Made by a program: the position numbers and the translations under genes
Origin: Isoetes taiwanensis
Lineage: Eukaryota; Streptophyta; Lycopodiopsida; Isoetales; Isoetaceae
Length of the DNA stretch: 64,000 nt
Direction of reading: 5' to 3'
NCBI GenBank assembly: GCA_021234155.1
Contig: JAJEKV010000040.1
Coordinates: forward strand, 7,496,438-7,560,437
The notes under the pieces: generated by a model
Seen by the model: only the letters and a program-made list of their open reading frames with translations
Databases searched by the model: none
Told to the model about the DNA's origin: nothing
Shown here: piece by piece, positions 48,430 to 59,040 of the stretch
Layout of the letters: every line of letters starts with the position of its first letter
Position numbering within the stretch: position 1 is the first letter of the stretch

Positions 48430-49289
48430 ACTTTTCTTTGCAAATTTGTCTTAGTATCCTTCTATTTCTGAGATTTAAAGGAATTACCGAACTAAAATTT
48501 TACTACTAGGATAAGTCCCGTCCAAATCTGCAGGTGCCTGTTTATCCTAAGGCTAGAAGGAAATTTTCCTATTCATTTCAAATACTTTGCCATACACTGC
48601 CCTAACCTCAACATACACAAAGGTTTGCATCAGAAATTTTTGAAAACTGGCAAGTTTTGTGTCAATACAATTTCAAACTTATAAAATTTGTTCAAACCCT
48701 TGCGACTATAGTTGGCTCCGTCTAAGATGAGGCCATTACATTAGAACCTAAATTTTTGAGAATTGAAATTCCTTTAACATGATTTGCTAATGCTGGATCT
48801 TCATAGCCTAGAAAAAATATGGTATTGCTCATGTCATCTATATGGGTGCAACTAATGTAAGACACATAGGATGTGTGCGTGCATAGAGAAATTACCTCTT
48901 ATATGCATTTTTTCTCAAAAACATCCCTCATAATTCATATACCCCTACCATATTTTATATGGAATTCAAACAAAAAAAAAACCCCCTCCCATACTTATAC
49001 GGTACGGTTTGGGCATTATCTTTAGTATTAAGTAAAGGTTATTGAGGTTTGACCTGGGCTCCCAACAATGTAGGATTCTTGCTTGACGTCATGTTTCTTA
49101 GCTTTGGAAATAAAGAACTCCCTTGGTTTCCCATGAGGACCATGATTCTTATTAGGTAAGACTTGCTTCATAATCTTAGTGGTCTCACGTAAATAACATT
49201 GGGTCATCACCACATAAATAACACTAGGGTAGTGCCATTTTGGTTATCTGATTGCCAATAAAAGGTACCAAATGAAAGAGGGCATTCTT
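48430..49289. other. No gene seen
   Basis: AT-rich sequence up to the edge of the long LTR element. A short phrase (acataaataacacta) recurs near 49190-49230 but is not informative. Confidence 0.4.
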
Positions 49290-50873
49290 TGTGGCGCCCA
49301 CGAATATATCGACCCCCAGTATATACATGCAGGGACTTTCCCCCTCCCATGGCGACCATCTCGCCATGGCGAGAACCCTCCCGTCTAACTTTCGGGCCAT
49401 CTATAAGAAGATGCTCAAGTGAAGGACACGAGGGGGTCATTCGCCCGCCTTCAATGGGGCTCCTACGTCGCCGGAAGCATGAATACATGTTAGCACCGAA
49501 CATAAATCATATATAAATAACCACCAATTTAAGGGTGGCACATCCATCAAATACCAGCGGCAAAAGAATATGCATCTAATACTAAGGAAAACACCCAAAC
49601 CAGCGGTTCTACCCCTTTCGGACTCGGTGAGGATCGTGGCGGCTAGGCCTCAAGAGATCAAGCAGGCCAGAATCTTGACATGTCGGATTGGCTCGCATAG
49701 AACATCAGCTAGGGTTGTCCACTCCATCCGCCCCTCACATTGCACACTTTGCGAGATGGGTCAATTCACGCTATGGCTTCGCCGGGCTATAGCCTTCCGG
49801 AGACGCAGGCTCGAGGCATCACCCCTCGCTGAGCCTACTCGGGGGTTCATGAAGCCCCTGGTCCGATGAGGCAGGTCGGGAAGCGTCCCCTTCGGAATCC
49901 GCAAGGTTCCATGGGTGAGCTAGAGAATCGTGCGCATCAGCGACCCGCATCCGTGCCGACTTACTCACCCTAAATCTACTCAAAGTGCAAGGTGCCCCAT
50001 CACGGGTCACACCTCTACACCAGTGGAGTGTCGACCCATACCGGCCCTCACGTGGCCGGGCTTCTCGGGCCTAGCCCCTTGTAGGAGTCTCGGGGAGCCT
50101 TTTATGTTGGATGCAAGACCCCACCCCCACTTCACCTTGTGTTCCTTATGCGGTGCTAAGCCGGTCCATAAGCGTCTCTATGACCGGTGGGCTCTTGTAC
50201 CGCGGGCGCATCTAATGGGAATATCTGGGGCTCTATCTAGGGAGCATACTACAATATATGGGCTCGGAGGTCTCTACCCCCGTAATCCCCATCTACGGGT
50301 GCTAACTAAGCAAAGAACTATCAATCCATCCTTTGAGAGCAAAACCGAATCAAAATATAAAGAGAACTTACCTTTGCAACCAAGGGTTAGTTCCTACCAC
50401 CAAAACACAGAGAAAAATGAAGAAATACACACAACAAGTGCCCAACAGGCGCTACCCTCTGAATAACACAGCTAAAGCTCTGAGACTAACCCGAGTCGGG
50501 CTTGGGATGGCTCCATCTCGATTTGTTTGAAGGGTGCACGGCTCTTTGCTCCTCCTCCTCCATCCCCAACCGCTTCCAATTCGAATTGGGGCACAAAAGC
50601 CCTAATTTGGGTGTCCAAAATGGAAACCCTACCTTGCCCAATCGATTTGGGCCAGGTGGCATGTCAATAATTAACTAATTTGGTATTTTAGCCCTTTTTA
50701 ATATTAGGATAAGCCCTAAATTCGAATTAGGGTTTTGGTTAGGTTTCCACCTTTATAATTTAATTATTAACATAGCTAACCTTAGCTTATGAATAATTAA
50801 TGTGCCATTAATTATTCATAGTGACGTGTCACGTATTTATACTTAAATATCGATAAATATGTGGAACGTCACA
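49290..50873 (-). repeat. Family A LTR, left (3' LTR in element direction)
   Basis: 1584 bp, beginning tgtggcgcccacgaatatat and ending aatatgtggaacgtcaca. It matches 57483-59040 over its whole length. The AT-rich last 300 bases are almost identical; differences gather at CG-rich spots in the first 1.2 kb. Confidence 0.92.
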
Positions 50874-50890
50874 TTCTCCCCTTAAAAAAA
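50874..50890 (-). promoter_or_regulatory. Polypurine tract, family A
   Basis: The minus strand reads TTTTTTTAAGGGGAGAA immediately before the LTR start TGTGACGTTCC. This is the expected T-rich plus purine-rich primer site and fixes the direction of the element. Confidence 0.8.
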
Positions 50891-53800
50891 ATGATGCCGC
50901 CCTCGGCATCAAGACTACTCTTGTTGCAGGGCAACACATCATACATTGGAAGGAAGTCTCCCCTCCTTAAAGAGGTAGCGTGAGATTATAAGTCACACAG
51001 ACGACGTCATGTTCAAAGTGATTAAGTTTGAAATGACTTGTAATGTGCAATTTATAACTCTGAAATATAAGAGGTAGAGGTATAGATCAGACATGATCAT
51101 GGGTTAGGACTGTCAAAAGTCAAGAATCAAGGTTTGTGGAAGTCCCACCGTTTCATTTGTGGTTTCTTTTTATACATACGTGTAACTGATTATATATTAT
51201 AGACAGGTATAGATATAAGCAAGTTCTATTTGTTCTTATATTATAATCTGAGAAGTTATTAATCTCGCCTTTGTTTAGTAGAAAGTCATTCTAATCATAT
51301 TAACCCATTGTATATGTGTATTATATTCCGCTTGATTTTGTAATTCATTTTATTACAGGCCTTAATTTAATTTTGTAGCAAAATTTTGTTTTCCTATTTT
51401 ATTCTGAGTTTTAAGAACTTCAGATGTTCCTATCCTCAAGTCCTTGGCAGTTATACCTATCCTTTAATACAATTATATATTGAATCAGATCGGACGGTTT
51501 TACCTATATACTTTAATATTAAGTACGCATGGGCGTTCTTCATGATTTATTATTGATAACCTTGTTATAACCTAATCTAAGTCTCGTTATTCCCTCCGAA
51601 GTTTGTGTAAGACATACATACTTATCTACTTCTATTATATTTGATTATGTGTTTACATAGCTCGCTCCTTTTAATTACCTTTAATCTTTCCACACTCACA
51701 CTCTCTATCTTTAGCATAGATTACAGTCAGATGAGGACACATATTAATTCATTGGTTATCTTTATACATTTACCAGACGTCCGGATATTCTTACATTTGA
51801 ATTACTTATTTATTTTATTGCTATTTTCGTAAATTTATCACACATACAGACACTGCTATATTTACAGGGCACAGGTACAGCTGACATATATATTCGACGT
51901 AATTGGTACCGCCCGTCGGTATCAAGCGATTATATGGCTATGCAATCGCCTGTATCACGAAGGCCGGTTAACTATGGTGTCCATCTACAGGGCATCGAAC
52001 CGATGTTTGTCATCTAAGTGAAATACTAGACCTAATAATTACGAGGATTGAGTTATTATGCGGCATCTAGATTGCTATGCAATGTAGAAGGAGACTGGAT
52101 ATAGCACCATATATCTGATGGAGAAGTGGTTTATGATTATCTACTATAGACCATGTTAAGGAGGTACTATACTAAGGTGGAAACTGGATTATAAGTACCC
52201 AGCTCGTGAGAGGGAAACCACTTTAGAAGTGTGGCCCAACATTTTATAGGTATTGCCACTTGAATAGAGGTATGATTCGCTGAAGGTAGAGACTAATATC
52301 GTATGAGGATGGATCCATAAACTACGGATTATAAAATTACGCGATACGCTAGCGTTTAAGAAGGGAGATTGATGTTCCCGAGGTGTGCAATAACGATGCA
52401 AGCGTGTGCATGATTAAGATGACGACATAGTCACTTGGATACGCTTTAATGATGCTGGTCTAATGCATGACCATTACGAAGGATATAAATTAAGGAAATG
52501 GACACTTCTCCGATGTCTTGGGAGCATCGAGATGCCGTTATAGCGTGATTGGACAATAGTGTGGAACGTCGCCACACAAGGTCAAGAGAAGACGACAATT
52601 GGTAGGAACAGTGCAACCATCAAAAAGCTGCAAGGTATGTTGGATCTTTGGTGAAGCCGGACTATGAAGGAAAGTTGACCTTCAACCAATGATACATTAG
52701 GAAGGCAAGAAATGTACCCAACAAGTGGGGAGACAAGAGGTGTTTGATTGTAAACAACGCTTCAAATATAGAGAGTTTAGAATGACACGCTGAATGTACC
52801 AAAGTCCGGAGTATGAACAAGGTAGGTGCCTAATGAACATCTCACCAAGGAGGATGTGTTCCGGACTTGGTATCGTGGTGTGTATTCCGAGGAGTAACTC
52901 CGTTGGTATATGTGTACTAGGACCATTTAATAGTAAAACATAACTAAAAAGAAGATAGGATATATACTGAGAACTTTTAGTTCACATTCCATATGAATCT
53001 GAAGTAATGAAGATAAGAGTTCTTATACTAGAGATGAAACATGTCCCAAGGAACTTAGGTTGGCATTTGCCCCTCGTGGAATTTATGATTAGAGCGTGAG
53101 GACCAAGGCAACCTAAGGCTATAGAGTCTAGAAGGTGTGATGTGAAAACCACAAAGATATATAGTACAAGCAGCTAGGTGGCTAGATGCCCTACGAATTA
53201 CATATGAGTGTAGAGTTAGGGTTGGTGCACACATGTTACTATATCTCATAATAACAACGTGAGTGGTTTTGGATGTTTGAAGGATTTGGTAGTATTACAT
53301 ACTACACTAATGAGGAGATCAAAGATGTTAATTGTGATATTCAGATGTATATCATATTAAAAGATAGCATTCAAGCTATCCCAATGGTTAGAGTTGACTA
53401 TCTTAGATAGATTGACTATCTTAGCAGTACTAAGGAAGATGAGAAAAGTTTAAATCGGTGAGAATAGCTAGAGTAAAGTCTAGCATATACTGGTGATGTT
53501 ACATTCAAAAACATCCCGAGGATGGTTGGAACGGTGTTGGAATAAACGATAATGAGAGCTTAGCCACTCAAAGGTTTTAGATACCAATGAATTACTTAAT
53601 TGTTATAAAAATTTCAGAGCATTTATTTGGTTTTGGGAATGAAAAGATGTATAAAAAATATCGCGTCCCGATGGAAGAAAAAAGAAGAGTACGATGACTT
53701 TGGGGATTATACTTTTAGGGATAACCGAAAGAGGCAATACATAGGAACTCTAAGTCCCGATAAAAAATCAAGACGAGGTGTAGAGATTACAAGGAGTGAG

Positions 53801-56479
53801 ATTATCTGAGACCGATGGTCCATATATCCTAAGAGTTACCCTAGTAGTGGGAACAATTATAGGTACTTGAAGTAGAAAGGAGGATCCGCTTCCTTGAGGC
53901 ATAGACCCCTTAGAGGTTATGACTTTGAAACTCTTAAGAGTGTAAGGAACCTGGATAATGTTATGGCAATTACTAACGAAGATCTAAACATTGGGTTTTC
54001 CTATTAGAAGACCAGAGGAGGTTTAGTGCCTCGACTTCATTATAAAGGAAGCCAAAGACGACAAGATTTGAAGTTGACAACGATAACTTAAGAAATTAGG
54101 TTAATTGTGACTAAGCATGGTTAATATGGAGGACACAAAAGGATCCTTAGTGAAAGAAGCCTTTAGAAAAGCTCTTGCATGTGAGGTAATAGCCCTTCGA
54201 ATTATGGCATAATCCCATGGGTGGTATCATAGTGTATGTATAATGATGAAATACCATAAGGCACTAAAGGGATGGTTGAAGCTAGAGACCCTATCAAAAT
54301 ATAGGCAACATATACCAGTCCAACATAGAGTCCGCCCCTCCATTTGGGAAATAGGTGGGCGAAGCCACATCATAAAGATACATAGGCTTATGGATTTGTT
54401 TGAAAAGAACTACCACGGTTATAGTTTAGCTAAGTTAGAAGCGAGCTCTAGCATTGTGGGATGGAAAGATATGTTTATTATGTACATACCATGTACACAT
54501 ACGATAACATCTCGGGGAGGCAATCTAGGTGGCGACACAAGGAGAGAAAGACGAGCGATATCCTAAAGTTCTTTGATGAAGGATGCAGGGAGATATTGTT
54601 TGAAATGTGCAAGGACCGTCAATCCGTTGCATGCTAGGGTATGATGTGGTAGTGGCGCGACTGAATAAAGTTTAAGGTAGTGGGGCTGAGTAGTACAATA
54701 GTACAATTTCAGGATAAGTAGCGAATAGTAGTTACCCGCTAAATGTTGAATGTGTCTTGTATAGACACCTAAGACTAAATTTTCCCCACATGATCCATAC
54801 CGGTCACATAGAGGTGAACGCCGGGGATACATGGAAGTGTAAGTTAGGATATATAGGACTCGAACATGAATACAAGTCCATTATCTCAACATAGGTAATT
54901 GTAGAAAGGCTCACAAAATACCGGGTGGGCATCTTGATGACTCGGTGGTAATTCATGATTTATCTGAAGGCTCACCGCTCTTAGGCCATGACTATGGCTT
55001 AAATGAGAATGTTAAGTCATTTGGAATGCCGTAACAGTAGCATAACATTATGACGAGAGAAATGTAATGACTAACATTTCCAAGATGTAGGACAACGTTG
55101 AATCATAACCCCCAATGATAGGTGGGTTAACAATATAGGGATCATATAATAGCGGCTTAAAAGCCACAAGGCGATTAATGAATACGTAAAGGAGTGAATG
55201 GATTAGTGACTCTCTTTGAATAAAGGTCCGCGACGAAAGGGTGAAATGTGTAATGCATTTGTGGCATATCATAGACGAGAAAACATATTGAAGAAGAGAA
55301 GGGTAGTCTTTGCTAACATGCAAAGGTATACCCTGGCTTGAAGGCAGACGAGCTGGAAAACTCTTTTAAGATTTGGTGCATGGCTTGGGGAAGAAGACTT
55401 GCATGTCTTAGGAAGGAAGGAAGGAAGGAAGCTTTATTTTAACGTCCACGGAAGGACAACATGGTGAATTGAATTCACCAAGGACATTTTTATAATTAGA
55501 TAGATAGGTAGATAGCATTTATCGTCATGCCATATTGGCGCAGCGTCCATGAGGACATATGGCGGACCCCGGAGACTTGAACACAAGATCTCCGAATAGA
55601 GGAGGCCTATCTTGAGAGGTCTTTGGGTGGTATGCGTCCTTTGGGATATTCATATAATCCCTTGGAATATGTAAGTTCATTTCGAACCTAAAGACGTTTA
55701 GGTATTAAAATAATGGTTGGAAACATTTTGCTCGGACCTTATCTAGGTACCCTAGAAGGAGGTGAGTAATCAACAATGGTTGGGTGGCATTGGAATATCT
55801 GACGGGAGAAAACTCCAAAAGGGTAGACGGTTGTCACTTTGACAGCGTGTGGCAATAATTAATCACATCCATATAGAGGCGGTGAAGTTTGGCACAAAGT
55901 GTTGAGATTATTATGGGGTTCTAACACGAGCACCTCACTACGAGACATACTGAGTTTTGTACCATAGTGCGGGAAAATGGTCCATAAAAGAACATGACCA
56001 TTGAGAAGAAGTAGTGAGGGGTGGTAGGATTAAAGCTACCCATGGTCTAGAGGGGTCTTTGCATGGCAGTCCCTAGTTGGTTGGGCGAAAAGAGATCCTT
56101 TCTGGGAAATAAGATGAGCTAAGGGTTAGACGTCCGAAAAGGTCTAACATAAAGCATATGAATATAGTATGGATTGAATCATGGCAAGGCCCGAAGAAAT
56201 TGTGTTTATCAAGGCATCTACCAAAGGAAAATAATTAAAGTTATAGGTCGAGAACGATAACTGGACATTATTATCGTTATTTAAGGAATATCCAAGGATA
56301 TAACACGTCTTTTGCTATTCTAGAGAGTTACCCCGTCGTTAATTAAATGCGAATTAGTCCCACCAAGTGAGTTGATGTTATCATAACAAGTTGGGCCGGA
56401 CTTGCTAGATTACGTCGTGTCATTTGGTCGGTTTATTCCTAGGGATACTAGCTTTATATATGGTTAACGAGCTATCCCG
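50891..56479 (-). other. Interior of family A, no coding capacity seen
   Basis: About 5.6 kb. The longest frames on either strand are about 100 codons and lack known domains. A GGAA microsatellite lies at 55411-55431, followed by a gatagataggtagatag phrase at 55499-55515. Nothing suggests a captured host gene. Confidence 0.6.
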
Positions 56480-56730
56480 GTGACTATGGCGGAGAGGCCG
56501 ACTCCCATGGCTATGGCAAGATCATGCTTACTCCGGGCTATGGCGAGAGCTTGCTTCGCGCTATATGGAAAGAGCTTGCTCCGGCGGCTATGGCGGAGAG
56601 AGCTTGATGGCAAAAAGAGCTTGCTCCAGCTATGGCGGAGAGAGAGCTTGCTTCGAAGCGGCTATGGCGGAGAGAGCTTGCTCCGCGGCTATGGCGGAGA
56701 GAGAGCTTGCTCGGCCGGAGTTGTTTACCT
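56480..56730. repeat. Degenerate tandem array, unit about 27 bases
   Basis: The phrase ggctatggcggagagagctt followed by gctccg recurs about seven to eight times with variable units (for example at about 56587, 56632, 56660 and 56688). Length changes make frames shift between copies. It lies in the leader side of family A, between the primer site and the rest of the interior. Confidence 0.8.
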
Positions 56731-56825
56731 CCCACTTCGTGGGTTTACCAAAGGCACACCTCTAATTTAAATATGGAATAGATGCACTATAAATACTAGA
56801 AAAGGGTTATATCCTTCAAGAAAGA

Positions 56826-56893
56826 TGTTGGCTTATTGGTAAAGGTGTTGGCTTGGGTGCGAAGGTCGGGGTTCAATCCCCATGATGCACCTT
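56826..56893 (+). repeat. tRNA-like segment 1 (A and B boxes)
   Basis: A-box-like TTGGCTTATTGGTAAAGG and B box GGGGTTCAATCCCC stand at about tRNA spacing on the plus strand, followed by atgatgcacc. It is antisense to the host element. Arms do not pair well enough for a functional tRNA, so a tRNA pseudogene or SINE head is likelier. Confidence 0.55.
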
Positions 56894-56976
56894 TTTCTTA
56901 AAAGAACTTCTAACTAGATAAAACAGAACATTGGATGTGTATAACAAAGGGATAAAACATATATATCTCATATAAA

Positions 56977-57045
56977 GAGAGTTGGCAAGATGGAAAGAGT
57001 GTTGGATTGAAAGCGTATCCGCACGGGTTCAAAATGCGGGCTAAA
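56977..57045 (+). repeat. tRNA-like segment 2 (A and B boxes)
   Basis: It shows AGTTGGCAAGATGGAAAGAG then CGGGTTCAAAATGCGGGC, in the same orientation as segment 1 and about 150 bases from it; both share the core gtgttgg. The B box is less regular (TTCAAAA). An inverted pair cgccagatttttatctggc (57054-57072) follows. Confidence 0.5.
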
Positions 57046-57465
57046 AAGACGGACGCCAGATTTTTATCTGGCTGGACCGTATGGGGCTACCTTACTTTAT
57101 ACGGCCTTAACTTTTTAAATAAACACCTCAGACAGCAAGCGCCCCTTTCGATTTTTTGTTGTCTTTTTGACCTCGGGACGATACATTTAGGGTATTTGGG
57201 AGGTGCCCATCCATTGGAACCATTTTAGCCTTCATCCCGAACTGCCTACAAAAGTTATAGCCCTTCCAACTTGGGTCCTCCATCCACAACTTTTTCCTCC
57301 AAAATCGCCCTAAACTTCCTAAACTCAACATTTTCTTACATCAACCTAGCACAAGATTAAATCATCAGAAAAGTCGTGCGTCAAACTAGCTTAGCTCCTA
57401 CTTAACTACCGAACTAACGGGTTAGAGATTTGGTCATTGCTATGATTCCCGTCAACCAAAATCAT

Positions 57466-57479
57466 GGCTCACGATACCA
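57466..57479 (-). promoter_or_regulatory. Primer-binding site, family A
   Basis: The minus strand reads TGGTATCGTGAGCC, three bases after the LTR end GTCACA. It is a near match to the initiator Met-tRNA site TGGTATCAGAGC, with the AG of the standard site replaced by GTG. Confidence 0.75.
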
Positions 57480-57482
57480 CTT

Positions 57483-59040
57483 TGTGACTCCCCCGAATAT
57501 ATCGACCCCCAAGTATACATGCAGGGGACTTTCCCCTCCCATGGCGACCATCTAAGCCATGAGCAGAACCCTCCGCCTAACTTTCGGGCCATCTATAAGA
57601 AGATGCTCAAGTGAAGGGACACTGACGAGGGGGTCATTCGCCCACGCCTTCAATGGGGCTCCTACAGTCATAAGCATGAATACATGTTAGCACCGAACAT
57701 AAATCATATATAAATAACCACCACGAAGGGTGGCACATCCATCAAATACCAACGCAAAGAATATGCATCTAATACTAAAAAACCCAAACCCGCGGTTCTA
57801 CCCGGACTCGGAGACTCGGTGAGGATCGACCGACGGCTAGGCCTCAAGAGATCGGGAGACCAATCTTGACATGTCGTTGGGCGGCATAGAACATCGGCTA
57901 GGGTTGTCCACTCCATCCGCCCCTCACTTTGCACACTTTGCGGTCAATTCCGCTATGGCTTATAGCCTTAGAGATTTTGAGGCTCGAGGCATCACCCCGC
58001 TGAGAGCCTACTCCGGGGTTCATGAAGCCACGTCCGATGAGGCAGGTCGAGGAGCGTCCCCTTCCGGAATCCGCAGGTGGTTCCATGGGTGAGCTAGAGA
58101 ATACGTGGCTGTCGGGCGACCCCGTGATCCGTACCCGACTTACTCACCTAAATCTACTCAAAGTGCAAGGTGCCCCATACGTCCGTCACACCTCTACACC
58201 GTGGAGTGTCGGACCCATACAGGCCCTCGTGGCCATGTCGAGGCCTAGCCCAGCCCATAGGAGTCTCAGGGGAGCCTTTTATGTTAGGTGCAAGACCCAC
58301 CCCCACTTCACCATCGTGTTCCTTTGTCCGGTGCTAAGCAGTCCATAGCGTCTATGACCCTGGGCTCTTTGTACTTGGCCGATCTAATGGGAATAATACT
58401 GGGCTCTATCTAGGAGCATACACCATACAATATATGGGCTCAGAGGTCTCTACCCCCGTAATCCCCCATCTGCGGAGTGCTAACTAAGCAAAGAACTATC
58501 AATCCATCCTTTGAGAGCAAAACCAGAAATCAAAATATAAAGAGAACTTACCTTTGCAACCAAGGGTTAGTTCCTACCACCAAAACAGAGAAACGGAAGA
58601 AATACACACAACAAGTGCCCAACAAAGGCCTACCCTACTGATAAACTCTTCTGGACTAGCAGTCGAGATCGGGCTTGGGATGGCTCCATCTCGATTTGTC
58701 AAGGGTGCCGTCTTTGCTCCCTCCTCCTCCATCCCCAAGCTGCTTCCAATTCGAATTGGGGCAATAAAGCCCTAATTTGGGTGTCCAAATGGAAACCCTA
58801 CCTTGCCCAATCGATTTGGGCCAGTGGCATGTCAATAATTAACTAATTTGGTATTTTAGCCCTTTTAATATTAGGATAAGCCCTAAATTCGAATTAGGGT
58901 TTGGTTAGGTTTCCACCTTTATAATTTAATTATTAACATAGCTAACCTTAGCTATGAATAATTAATGTGCCATTAATTATTCATAGTGGCGTGTCACGTA
59001 TTTATACTTAAATATCGCGATAAATATGTGGAACGTCACA
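57483..59040 (-). repeat. Family A LTR, right (5' LTR in element direction)
   Basis: 1558 bp, from tgtgactcccccgaatatat to aatatgtggaacgtcaca on the plus strand. Colinear with the left LTR. In the element's direction it runs TGTGACGTTCC ... GGGGGAGTCACA, so its ends form a short TGTGAC/GTCACA inverted repeat. Confidence 0.92.

Larger units (their letters stand above)
49290..59040 (-). mobile_element. Long-LTR retrotransposon, family A, non-coding interior (LARD-like)
   Basis: 9.75 kb between two direct LTRs of 1584 and 1558 bp. The primer-binding site adjoins the right LTR and the purine tract adjoins the left LTR, both on the minus strand, so the element reads right to left. The 6.6 kb interior (50874-57482) has many stops in all frames and shows no gag, protease, RT or integrase motif that I can find. 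This fits a large retrotransposon derivative (LARD) that depends on another element's proteins. No 5-bp target duplication is evident (flanks ttctt and attac). An older related LTR lies at 27.7-32.5 kb. Confidence 0.85.

Noticed and set aside
56480-56770. Open frames of about 65-96 codons rich in Ala, Arg, Ser and Leu
   Set aside because: They are produced by the tandem GGCGGAGAGAGC array; every frame stays open because the repeat lacks stop codons.
56826-57045. Functional tRNA genes
   Set aside because: A and B boxes are present, but acceptor and anticodon stems do not pair convincingly; they are listed as tRNA-like segments only.
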